Assembly (NCBI GenBank): GCA_947561585.1
Contig: CANNZV010000261.1
Coordinates: 124,001 to 188,000, forward strand
DNA length: 64,000 nt
Direction of reading: 5' to 3'
Source of the DNA: Caprella mutica
Taxonomy: Eukaryota; Arthropoda; Malacostraca; Amphipoda; Caprellidae
Below the pieces are notes generated by a model that was given only the letters and a program-made list of their open reading frames with translations, ran no database searches and was not told the DNA's origin. Shown one piece after another: positions 21,970 through 32,627 of this stretch; positions within the stretch are counted from its first letter, which is position 1; each line of letters opens with the position of its first letter. Made by a program: the position numbers and the translations under genes.

Positions 21970-24900
21970 TTAATCATCAAATCTTTTAGGTTTTCGAATG
22001 ACACGACCAAATCTAGTTGTCATCGGCTGTAACTTGTTAGGAGAGTTTGTCTTGGATATAGGAGTTTCGTTATTTTCTGCGATGCATTCTTGGATACTAT
22101 TGTCAGGAATTGTGTTGGCTATGTGAGTCGTCGTCGTTGTTGGTTGCTGTCTAAGAAACTGTCTGTTTCTTCGATATGTTCTTGAGTGATCCGTTTGCAC
22201 TTCATAACTCCTGCTAGTTAGTTGTCTCTTCACGGTTGCAGTTTTCCAAGGAGATTTAGAGTTGACGATCGGTTGCATCTTAACTATATCGTCTCTTTGA
22301 AGAGGTGGGAGTTCATGTCGTTTGTCGTATTTCTGTCCTATTCTAGCTTTCTTGTTTTCCATCTGTGCCTTGGCTTTACTTGTGTCAAATACTGTTGGTT
22401 GTAATAAGTTGCTGATTGTTGGAAGTTGAGTTCGTGTTCGTCGTCCCATGAGTCTTTGAACTGGACTGTAGTCTACGCCTTCTTCTGGTGTGTTTCTTAA
22501 GTTCAAAAGCGCTATATATTGGTCTTCGTTATTGAATATACATCTTTTCATCATGCGTTTCGCTATTTTTACCGCAGCTTCAGCAGCTCCGTTGGAACGG
22601 CTGTTACCAGGACTGCTTGTGATGTGTTTGATGGACCATTTGGAACAAAACTTTTTGAACTCGAACGATGCTAGTTGTGGACCATTGTCGGGCGGATATA
22701 AGGGTTTCAGGTATTCCAAAACGAGCAAAGATATTTTTCAGCTTGGAAATTACTTCAGATGAGGTCATTTCCCGTAGATGGTCAATTTCAAAGTACTTGC
22801 TGAAATAATCCGTAGTGATGAGGTAGTTTCTTGCTTGTATGGTGAATATGTCGATTCCAACTTTCTGCCAGGGTCTGCTAGGGACCTCATGTAGCTTGAG
22901 TGGTTGTTCTGGTTGCTTAGTTGGAAGTGAGGCACATGTGTTGCAGTTTTCAACATATTGTCTGATTTCTGTAGACATGCCAGGCCAATATATGTAGCTC
23001 CTTGCTCTTCGTAAACATGAGTTTACTCCGGTGTGGCCCGCATGAACTTTAATTTTCATTTCATTTCTAAGTGAGGGTGGAATGACGATTCTTGATCCTC
23101 GTAAGACTATTCCGTCCTCAACTGTCATTTCATCCCGATAATGAAAATAAGGCTTCACTTGTGAAGGTACGTTTTCCTTGTCCTCTGGCCAACCATTGGC
23201 GATGATGTATTTTAGTTGACACATAGAGTCGTCTTTACTGGTCGCTATCCTGATGTCTTCAAATCGCTCTTGTTTTAAAGGTAGATCTCTGATATTATTC
23301 ACACAAAATACCTCTTCCCGTCTGTTTAATGGGTTTCTTGATAAGGCATCTGCTATAATCAAAGTCTTTCCTTGTTTATATTGAAGTTTCATGTTGTATC
23401 CCTGAATGCGAAGGAGTAACGATTGCAATCTCTTAGGTGCTTTTGACAGTGTCTTCTGGTTGATACTGACAAGTGGCTTATGATCTGTTATGACACTTAT
23501 ATCTCTGCCATAAGCATAATGGTCAAATTTTTCAAGTCCATATACAACGGCTAACATTTCTTTTTCTATTTGTACATACCGTTTTTCTGTTTCCGTGAGT
23601 AGCCTGCTTGCATAGGCTATTCGTTTTCCTTCTTGCTTGAGAACTGATCCTATTCTATATTCTGAGGCATCATTTTCAAGTGTGAGTTCCTTCTTCGGGT
23701 CGTAATATGCTAAGAGACTAATATTAGCTATCTTGTTCTTGATTACTTTGAAAGCAGTTTCTTGCGCTTTGGACCAAGTCCATTCCACATCTTTCTTGAC
23801 TAAGTTGTGAAGAGGTTGCAATATTCCACTGCAATTGTTGATAAATTTTCCCAGGTAATTTACAATACCTAAGAAACTTCGTAGCTGGGTCACGTTTCTA
23901 GGGGTAGGGAGTTCTTGAATGGCTTCAACTTTCAATTTGTCTGGCTTTAATCCCTCTTTTGTAATTGTGTGCCCCATGAATGTGATTGAGTCTAGTTCGT
24001 ACATCATTTTCTTCTTGTTCAGGTGGATCCCCTCTCGTTGACATCTCTCTAGAGAGGCTTTCATTCTAATTTCGTGGTCTTTCTTGTTCCTCGCATGAAT
24101 GACGACATCGTCAGCTATGCAAATGACACCTTCTAGTCCTGCTAATGTTTCTATAAATCTCTTTTGGAACATCTCTGCTGATACAGATAATCCAAAAGGT
24201 AATCGGAGCCAGCAAAATCGTCCGAATTCTGTTTGAAATGTAGTCATCTTGCTGCTGTCATCGTCTAATTTGACATGCCAATATCCAGAGCTCATGTCAG
24301 CTTCAGAAAATATTGTAGATCCTTCTAGCTCATGCAGCACATCTTTGATCGTTGGCAGTACATAATGTTCTCTCATCAACGCTTTATTGAGTTCCTTTGG
24401 GTCAATACAGATTCGTATATTGCCGTCTTGTTTTGGCACTACAACTATCTGGCTTACCCAATCTGTCGGTTCATCCACTTTCTTGATTACGTTCATCTTC
24501 TGTAGTCTATCTAATTCTTCTTTTAGTTTTGGTTTGACTGCAATGGGTATACTTCGACACGGCATTACAACTGGCACTACATTTTCTCTTATTTTCAATT
24601 TCTGCTCACCTTCGAATGTTCCTAATGTATCACTAAACACTTCACTGTAATTTTCAATATTCACTGACATAATTCTTTCAAAATTTTCTTCTTCGATCGT
24701 TAACATTTTCATTTGGGTGCTAGCATTCAGTCCTAATATCGGAGTTAGATCATTATTACACACTAAAAATTTCACATTATATCTCTTATTATTTTTAGGG
24801 TTTTTCACAATAAGTCTGCACTCACCAATAGGTTTATATTTTTCATTGTTCCAAGAACTAAGGGTTGTACTCGTTATTTCATAGTCATTCACAAACTTTT

Positions 24901-25360
24901 CAGGTATTGTGTTCACTGACGCTCCACTATCTACTTGAAAATTAACTTTCTCATTGTTAATAAGTAACGCGCATTTTATTTCTTTGCTTGATTTCGTTAC
25001 CTTATTTATGTTGTTTATCCACTCCACGTTGGATTGGCTGTCGCTGTCATCTTCATGTTCTTCTAGGTAGTTTACTGTTGTTCTTCTTCTTCTGTGAGTT
25101 TCTTCTTTCTTCTCAGTTTTGCAGCATTTAGAGAAATGGTTATTTTTCTTACATAAATTGCAAGTCTTCTGATAAGCTGGGCATAATTCCTTCTTAAAAG
25201 CGTGCTTAGTTCCACAATATCTGCATTCTCTTTTATTTACGGTTGAATTGCTCTTAAACGAAGTTTTTATTTTGTTTACGGTCTCACCACGAAGCTCTTT
25301 GTTTTGCATTACTGCGCATTCACTTGCTTTGGATATTTCAATGGCGCGCGTCAAGGTCAA
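21970..25360 (-). pseudogene. Gypsy pol polyprotein, frameshifted in integrase
   Basis: One frame runs 25360-22604 and continues in another frame to the stop at 21970. Motifs in order are two zinc knuckles of CX2C type (CRYCGTKH, CNLCKKNNHFSKC), protease VDSGAS, reverse transcriptase with LPFGLS and ADD catalytic motif (CIADDVV), RNase H with NDAS and TDHKPL, and integrase zinc region HX4H...CX2C (HAGHTGVN, CNTC) and catalytic GIDIF. The DNG motif falls in the second frame (PDNGPQL), about 22690. An extra base between LIS and DNG breaks the frame, leaving the integrase E region and C-terminus out of frame. Ile in place of Tyr before ADD matches what I recall of one gypsy subgroup (K02A2.6/mag-like), an inference only. 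The frame starts at MTLTRAIEIS, which is really late gag. Confidence 0.9.
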
Positions 25361-25769
25361 ATCTGTCTAATCTCTGAAGGTCTGCGATGAAATTCTCAAG
25401 TGTTTCTCCTTCTTCTTGTTGCCTTTTGTTAAATTTATATCTCTCGTACGTAACGTTCGTTCTTCCTATTATGTGGTTGTCAAATGCTTCAATTATACTG
25501 CGCATTGGACTGTCGTCTGCTATTGAAAAACTATTATAGACTTCAAGAGCATCATCATCTAGAATTTGTATAAACAATGCTTTTTGTTTATGTAAAGGTT
25601 GCCTATCTAGATCACTTAAGGCTGCAGAACTCTGCCATCTTTGTTTAAATAACTTCCAGCTTCTTTGTGAATTCTCACCCAAAGATAAACGTGCTGGAGG
25701 CAAAACTTTTGGCAACATCGCAGAAGTCTGGCTACTTGCTGCTTCTCTTGTTTCTTCTGTATCACTCAT
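25338..25769 (-). pseudogene. Gypsy gag fragment
   Basis: An ATG at 25769 opens 143 codons ending soon after ENFIADLQRLDRF. Gypsy gags of this kind normally run on through a further helix region to an LTLxxAIEIxxASE segment before the zinc knuckles. That segment (LTLTRAIEISKASE) is present only in the overlapping pol frame, offset by one base. The 23-base overlap could be a programmed shift. The short spacing between DLQRL and LTLTRAI instead suggests a small internal deletion that also broke the frame. Confidence 0.75.
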
Positions 25770-25839
25770 TTGTTCAGTTAGTTCTTTTCTTTCTCTTTGT
25801 TCAGTTACTGATTCACTTTCTTTTATAACTCTGAAAGAT

Positions 25840-25857
25840 TTAAATCAGCTGCCACCA
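25840..25857 (-). promoter_or_regulatory. Primer binding site
   Basis: On the minus strand TGGTGGCAGCTGATTT starts directly after the 5' LTR; TGG pairs with tRNA CCA ends. The tRNA species is not determined. Confidence 0.7.
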
Positions 25858-26793
25858 TGTTAAGTTATTTGTTAAAGGTATGAGTGACACAGGAGAATGA
25901 GACACAGGGGTAACACACATGTTTACTCTTTGACTGTATCTCATGAACTGACAATAATGCGTAAAGCCCGTATTACACTGTGGCGCTTGCCATGGCGCTG
26001 TTGTCTCTCTCTACAGATATGGCACTCACCATTCTCAAAATTGCTATTACACTAGACGAGTCAATATGGCGGTGATCGTGCATTGAAATTTAGGGAAAAT
26101 TGAAAAATTTACTATGAAATGAATCGTACCAATAAAATTCGATGTCGTCCCGAATATATATTCAGTTAATTATCTTTTTGATAGTTGTGTGAAACAATTC
26201 CATGCGTATACATTAAAAAGTTTAATTCCATTGATTGTATGGCAACACTGGACACTACACAGAAGCGTTCATTCCTTTGTTGTATCGCGCAGTAGCCGTA
26301 CAAAGTCTTTAATAACTTTTAAAATGAAACAAAATACTTTTTCCACTACTTCAAATCTCTTTAGCAGGTTTCAGTGACAATTTCATACCAAGTCCCTGAG
26401 AGAGAGCTCTCAGCGCCGCTTCTCACGGGCAAGTGCTAGAGTCAGAGTGTTCAGCCGTACCTTAGCCGTGAGATGTTGCTCCGCGTCGCGTCTCACGGGT
26501 GAGTGCATTTCATCATCTCTAAAACGGTGGCGGTGTTCGTTCTATCGCGCAGTGAGCGATCACAATTTAGTGGTGCTCGCCAAGACATTTTTCGCTATTA
26601 GAGAGAAAAGGGGCGGAGTTAGAGAGAAAAATAACAAAATTGTGGCGACCGCCATAGCGAGCGCCACAGTGTAATACGGGCTTTAGTGTCTATGTGATCA
26701 AATACGAATACCATTAGCTATATAATGTACAACTTAAATAATAATGAATAATAGTTTAATATATGAAATTATATATAAACATATCACTTAACA
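25858..26793 (-). repeat. 5' LTR split by a MITE
   Basis: Outer parts 25858-25963 and 26684-26793 match the 215 bp LTR. The extra length comes from the 25964-26683 insertion. Confidence 0.93.
25964..26683. mobile_element. 720 bp TIR element inside the LTR, TA flanks
   Basis: The inverted ends AAGCCCGTATTACACTGTGG are identical for at least 24 bases and similar for about 12 more. TA is present on both sides (25962-25963, 26684-26685), and the empty site is seen in the other LTR as GCTTAAGTG. The interior includes two related phrases, CGCTTCTCACGGGCAAGTG and CGTCTCACGGGTGAGTG. No transposase frame is visible. Confidence 0.9.
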
Positions 26794-26984
26794 ACCATCA
26801 CTACGGGCCAACCTGGTTTTCAAGACATTAGCTGAGTTAACAATTTGAATAAATTTATAAAATACATTCATTTGTTTAATTGTCACATTTATTTTTTCAT
26901 CATTTGTACACAATTTAATTGAGAACTATTAATCAGTGGTTGGGGCAAGAATAAACAAATATTATAAACTATATCTATATAAAC

Positions 26985-27513
26985 GGTGCTGGGACAATTC
27001 ATTGCGGAAAATTCGTCGCCATATTTTCCATTTCGGTATGTTTCATATCATTAATTTGTTTCCTATTTCATTTAGCCAAGATATTCGCCATATTTTCCAT
27101 TACGTCCAAATCTTCAAATTCTTAAATGATACAACATGTATAAAACTTGGTATCTACAATACAAAAGATTTTTCTGATAATTTCTAATCTTCCGTTATTT
27201 TGAAATAAATTATTCCACATTTCGAATTAACTTATTAAGCGATTGAAATAAATAAAAACAATTAAATGATAAAATAATATCAAGACTTGGTATCAACAAT
27301 ACGAGTAATTTATATAAATCTAAAAACCTTAGAATAAAACCAACTCAAAATCTCTAGATATAATTTGAAGAGTTTAAAAATTGCAAAAAAATGTGTTGAA
27401 TCAATATGAATAAATATAAATGATATATTTAAATATATAGAAATACGAATAAAGAAAAGAATTATAGAAAATTGTCCGCGACGAATTTATTCACGTCTAA
27501 TTCTCCACACGAC
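26985..27513. mobile_element. Foldback-family element with type 2 end
   Basis: The left end GGTGCTGGGACAATTCATTG and the right end on the minus strand GTCGTGTGGAGAATTAGACG are alignable and lead in both arms to AAATTCGTCGC. ATAAAC lies directly outside both ends (26979-26984 and 27514-27519), a possible target duplication. Word arrays are short and eroded (ATATTTTCCAT repeats around 27022-27102). No gene inside. Confidence 0.6.
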
Positions 27514-28750
27514 ATAAACACCCCTAACAAGCCGACAGTTGTTGCATTAATATACTTTACCCAAACTGTATCTCTTCTCTTTTAATTAAATATTGAAACA
27601 TAACTGCTTGATCAGAGCAACATCTATAGTACCCAATTTTAAAAACAAGGTGGCAGTGAGATGCATTTTTGAAACCGGATATTCTGAGAGTGGTATACTA
27701 TATCTTTGCTTTTATCGGTCAAACATCCCAGTTAACATTGCGCTAACGGGTCAACGTCGTTAAAAGTTGGCAAAGTAAAGGTACGATCGGGCATCGGGCA
27801 TTATACTAAGCCAATCTAAGGTAAGCCACACTGGAACAACGGTTGTTCAACAGCGTTGTGCCAATGCAATGAAAACATAATTGGGCCACCGGTTGCCAAA
27901 CAGCAGTGGCCCAATGGAGGAACACAATTAGTTAACCCAGGTTACAGTAACATATAAAGGGTATGGTAATCAGCTTATCGAATCTAGCTTGACGTGACCA
28001 CGTGTTACCGGATAATCTTAAAATTGAATTGATTGTTACGTGAATAATATGCTTTGTGGTTAATAACTGGTTTATTTTTAATCGTCATGGTTCAATTTTT
28101 TTCCTATAATTGTATCAATAATAGAAGTATATCCACAGATAAAATTTTCATTATTTATACATTTTACTTTCATTTATTCTTGGAAACATGGGACTACCTA
28201 CGTAACTTAGTCACTACTAATTTTTTTCTTATCAATTACTAACTGGGCATTGGTTAAATTTCGTAATTGTTATTCATAGGAACTACAGTTTAGTTTAGCA
28301 GTTAACTAGCACTGGTTTAGGCTACTATGGTAGTATATTATCAAAACCCTATTTCTTATAGATAAGTAAAAGAAAAGAACAATTTGAACAAACCTGAATT
28401 ATTCTAGAATCAATCGCTATTTATACTAAATATCACACGAAACGATTAAAAAATGACTTTAAACTTCTCTACATTAACATGAAAAAAATACGAGGTATTA
28501 TGAGCCTCTCGGTCACAAAAAAATATGTGTCATTTTGGTGACGTCATATTTTTGTGTCGTCTACTAGTTACTATACCCTTTATGTACCTGTACCCTGAGT
28601 TACCAAATCGAGTGATTTTTTCATATACCAGTACATTCATTGAACTAGTCTATTGGTTCTAGTAGCAAAGATATTGCACTAAAATAAGATACACTACTTT
28701 CTACAATTTTTATTTTCTCTGTCACTTGGTTTCGGAAGCGGAAAATAGAA
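27514..28750. other. Intergenic sequence with GC-richer island
   Basis: 27720-27960 is less AT-rich and carries echoing phrases (GTTGTTCAACAGCGTTGTGCC; GGTTGCCAAACAGCAGTGG). It resembles a degraded repeat, but I cannot define ends. No gene found. Confidence 0.4.
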
Positions 28751-29288
28751 TTGAAATATAGTAAAGACAACCGAGGTATGTTGTTTGAGTGACGTCATAG
28801 CAGCAACACTCTAAAATCATATTTAAAAAAATTGAATAACGTAACATGAAAATTGCTTATTTATTTCCATTACAAGAAACAGTGGTGAATCCATTCATGA
28901 TATTTACACTGCTTAACCTTAATTTTCTATTTATATGTGTTGCCTTGTAGACGTCACGGTCACAAATTACTCGATTTGTGCCAACAGCTCATTCAGCTTA
29001 CTCTTCAATACCTACCCTACTAGGAATACCATTATTGATAGGTTGCGGCTATTGAGTTATTTGGTGATCCGTGACGTGACATAAGCGAGGGAACAAATTT
29101 AAAGAGAAAATTAGGGGTTTAGCAGGTTAAATAATTAATTTAATATATATTTCTTTATTATAGTATGCAAATTAATAACTATTTTTTTACAAATTTACCT
29201 TCGTCAATTGTTTTAAATATGATTTTAAGTGTTGCTGTTATGACGTCACCCACACAACATACCTCAATTGTCCTTACTATATATTTCA
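28751..29288. mobile_element. Near-palindromic 540 bp element with TGACGTCA sites
   Basis: Arms align along most of their length: GAGGTATGTTGT, GTGACGTCATAGCAGCAACA and AAAATCATATTTAAA on the left reappear inverted at 29200-29288, and GACGTCACGGTCAC near 28952 pairs with sequence at about 29060-29080. A diverged partial copy lies at 41600-41800. Confidence 0.7.
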
Positions 29289-29384
29289 CAGTTGGTTGGA
29301 GGCCAATTTACCATTGGCGATGGTCAGAGGCATGGTCGTAGAGCAGAGAAGCATATCTATTTCAATTCTACACCATTTTACGGT

Positions 29385-29415
29385 CATGGTAGGTACTAGG
29401 TTTATGGCAGGTACC
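29385..29415. repeat. Left remnant of the GGTAGGTACTAAAGC array
   Basis: TCATGGTAGGTACTAGG and TTATGGCAGGTACC are units of the same array that continues at 31023. The two parts are separated by the 29416-31022 insertion. Confidence 0.8.
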
Positions 29416-31022
29416 CAGAGGTGGGCAACGCTATTTTGAAAAGCAGCGGCGCTGCCGCTACATGCATAATAATGTAGCGGCGCTTCCGCTACAGCAGAAT
29501 GTATAGCTAAGAGTCATAACTTTCCTTGATAAAAAGAGAACTCAAGAAGAAACCATTGGAAACCAGTGATGCAGTTTTTAAGAGTGTCTGTGTGGGAAAA
29601 AACACTCACTGTGAAATAATGAAACTAATTGCCTCTTATGTTTCACCTGTTACCAGGCCTCTTTCGAAGGATACACACAAGGATACTATGAGTGGAGAAG
29701 TATCATAAGACTGATTACCAAACAGTACTCTACAGAGACAAAATGCGTGAAAACTCTCGACGGTCCGGACTGATGAGCTGGACTCCCTCATGCTTGATGG
29801 CATGAGCTTGACTCCCTCATGCTTCACCACATCACCAACGAATTTGACATCAACATGGAAGTGGAGGTGTGATAATTTGGGCTGGGACCATTGGAAATGA
29901 GAACTGGTCGGATCTTTCAGGATTCCAGAAGGTGTAAAAATAAATTCTACTATTATCTTTTTGAATTGTGAATTTTTTCATTGGCTGAAAAGGGAACCTG
30001 CTGCGTTAAAAAAATAAGTTATTTTCATATATAAAAACGCTCCTTCTCACTCTACTAAGGGAACTGTGAATTTCCTGAGGAGTAATAAGTTCGTCAATGA
30101 CAAGTTTATGATATGGCCCAGTCTCTCTCTAGATTCAAACCCAATTAAAGAACCTCAGTCCATCCTGAAGCAGAATGTGTATGTGGGAAGACGTCAGTTC
30201 TCGTCGAAAGATGAGCTCTGGAAAGATACTGAATACTCTTGTAAGACGATAACGTCTGATACAATTCAGAAATAGACAGATTTAATAGATAGATAAGCGT
30301 CTTTTAAAAATGGTGGAAAAGATGGGAATCAAACCGGATATTGACTTAAAATAATTAGTAGTTAAACTACACATTAACGCTATTGCTAAAAAAATTACAA
30401 TAGATATAGAATTATTTAAAACATTTATTTATGCATTTTTAGTGTTATGCTTTGTACACTGAAAATGAGTTACTTATAGTAAAATGATTGTAGCATCCGA
30501 AATAATATTTGAATTACTTTCAATTTTTTTTAAGTTACTCGCAATGTAGATGCACATTTGTAAAAAATTTCAAGAAAAACCATTGAGGTAAACCCATTTT
30601 ATTGCAATAAACACATCTGCATAAAAGCGTAAGACAATGTGTAAGTTGATCGTATAAGGCGGTTTTGTCTGAATATCAAATATTCACATTGCGTATCATT
30701 ACTATGATTGAACTATAAATCATTGTTTGAATATCAGTTGGTCGCACTGCTCGGATATCTCTGAATGTCACTTATAACTGATTAGCTATCTAGGGTCATG
30801 CACTTGTATTGACTTTTATCTATATTCCTCAGATAATTTTACCATTTTTGATTTTAAAAGAAGCGGCAGCGCTATAGCGCGAAAAACCTCTAGCGCTTCT
30901 GAAAAAAGTAGCAGCGCTGCCGCTACCGCTACATTAGCACAGAAGAAGCGGCGCTGCCGCTACACAAAAAGAAGCGCCACTATTAGCGCGCGCTACAAGT
31001 AGCGGCGCTGTGCCCAACTCTG
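29416..31022. mobile_element. hAT-type non-autonomous element inserted in a tandem array
   Basis: The ends CAGAGGTGGGCAACGC and, on the minus strand, CAGAGTTGGGCACAGCGCC fit the hAT consensus CAGAGGTGGGCA. The 8 bp target duplication CAGGTACC is at 29408-29415 and 31023-31030. Near both ends lie GC-rich words (AGCGGCGCTGCCGCTAC). The interior carries a degraded Tc1/mariner transposase gene, evidence of nesting. No hAT transposase is seen. Confidence 0.88.
29526..30275 (+). pseudogene. Tc1/mariner transposase, degraded
   Basis: Pieces of a DD34E-type transposase in order: a helix-turn-helix region end (KKKPLETSDAVFKSVCVGK), PVTRPLSKDTHKDT, a stretch equivalent to the second catalytic block with GGVIIWAGTIGNENWS, KNAPSHSTKGT for the DNAPSH block, and WPSLSLDSNPIKEPQSILK for the WPxxSPDLNPIE block followed by RRQFSSKDELW. 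Several stops and frame changes interrupt it. NAPSH lacks the Asp of DNAPSH, and SNPIKE lacks the catalytic DLNPIE form. It cannot encode an active enzyme. Confidence 0.85.
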
Positions 31023-31415
31023 CAGGTACCAAAGCTTATGGTAGGTGCTAAAGCTCATGGTAGGTTCCAAACCTCATGGTAGGTACTGGGTACAAAGTCT
31101 ATGGCAGGTACTAAAGCTCATGGTAGGTACTAAAGCTTATGGTAATTGGTAGGTACCAAATCTCATGGTAGGTACTAAAGCGTATGGTATGCATCAAAGC
31201 TCATGGTAGGTACTAAAGCTTATGGTTGATACCAAAGCTAATGGTAGGTAGGTACTAAACCTTATGGTTGATACCAAAGCTCATGGTAGGTACTAAAGCT
31301 TATGGTTGATACCAAAGCTCATGGTAGGTACTAAAGCTTATGGTTGATAGCAAAGCTCATGGTAGGTACTAAAGCTTATGGTTGATACCAAAGCTCATGG
31401 TAGGTACCAAAGCCT
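31023..31415. repeat. 19/38 bp tandem array
   Basis: Units alternate CTCATGGTAGGTACTAAAG and CTTATGGTTGATACCAAAG (19 bp each). Lengths are irregular at the left edge and regular 38 bp composites at the right. Confidence 0.9.
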
Positions 31416-32627
31416 GCTTGAAGGGGCAGTAAACTTGCTTAAAGAGGCAGTAAATGTAATTTTTTGTAATGAAAATGTTGTTAGTAATTAGTTGTATACA
31501 CACGAGAGTTTATTAGTCTGATATATAACTAACACCAGTAAAAAAAAATAATAATTTGGTTTTAAGTCCAGCGTTCACCGCAGGGGGCGCTGGGAATTGT
31601 TTACAATCCTGATCAAATGTTATCAATTAGAAATATCAATTCATCAAAATCAATTAGTATAAACTATAATAACTAGGTAGTCTAGTCAGTAGTGTGGTAG
31701 CTAGGATCACTAGGCTGTAAGTTTTTAAGTTTAAAAGTTGTAGTTTAACGATCGCGTGCGCATTGTTTTGCTCAATCTTTTGTTTACAATGGACATTTGT
31801 AAGTCCAGGGTTGATTAGTAGGTGACGCTGAATTTGCGAATTAATTAATCTAATTTTTTTGAATTGGCATTTAAAATAAATAAAATAACATTTTATTCTA
31901 TTATTAATGTCCCTTTATCGATTAATCAACACGAGAGAAAAAGTTTGTCCAAAGGTTTACCACCCCTTTAATGTTCCTTGCCAATGTTGCTTAATAACGG
32001 TTGTAATCAACTGTATCAGCATTACGTAGTTGGTGTGATGTCATTTAGTGACAAATCTTAATGTGCAAGAAAATTTGTGAACTGTTTCTGCTAGTGATTA
32101 CAGGCCTTTATGCACAGAAATGGATTGATTTTTTGATTTACGTCATCGATTTTCTCTTCTAAATAACGCAGTCTGTGTTCTAGCTGTTGGTCTCATACCA
32201 ATTTCAGACTCCCTATAATTTCAGACTCCCTATAATTTCAGACTCCCTATAAACAACATATATCGATTCGATTTCTTTTCGATTGTCTGGGATCTCGAAT
32301 CGATAGATTGTTCCATCGAATTGACAGACCGTTGTTTGTAGGGATGAGCTTTTAGCTACCAAGAGCTTTGGTACCAACCATGTTCAGGGACCAAAAAGCT
32401 TTCTGGCCCTAATAATTCTTTAAATTATTTTCTGCTTCATAAAATTATAGTTTGTATTCTTTAAAGGTCCCCTCCAAGCAAATATTTTATTGCTTTATTC
32501 ATCAAGGTTAATGTTTCTTATCATTTTGCTGCAAATTGCATCGAATTTGGTGGTGCCCGGAAAACTCGTGCACGGAAAACTTCCTTTTAGATATGAAATA
32601 ATTAATTAATCCATGATATAGGCATTA
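31416..32627. other. Intergenic sequence with small repeats
   Basis: Three copies of a 17 bp phrase (ATTTCAGACTCCCTATA) at 32200-32252. Directly overlapping is a small TIR structure (CCCTATAAACAAC at 32239, inverse CCCTACAAACAAC ending about 32343). AAAGGTCCCCTCCAAGCAA at about 32463 is a terminus of the 57065-type element. No gene seen. Confidence 0.5.

Larger units (their letters stand above)
21555..26798 (-). mobile_element. Ty3/gypsy LTR retrotransposon with ACCAT target duplication
   Basis: The element is 21560-26793, flanked by ACCAT at 21555-21559 and 26794-26798. LTRs begin TGTTAAG and end CTTAACA; the downstream copy is 215 bp and the upstream copy 936 bp because of an inserted MITE. 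Transcription would run on the minus strand. The internal part has a gag fragment, zinc knuckles, protease, reverse transcriptase, RNase H and integrase in that order, which places it in Ty3/gypsy (Metaviridae) and not BEL or copia. No envelope gene is seen. One frame break in integrase and a disturbed gag make this copy defective, but the long open pol and nearly identical LTRs suggest a fairly recent insertion. Confidence 0.93.
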
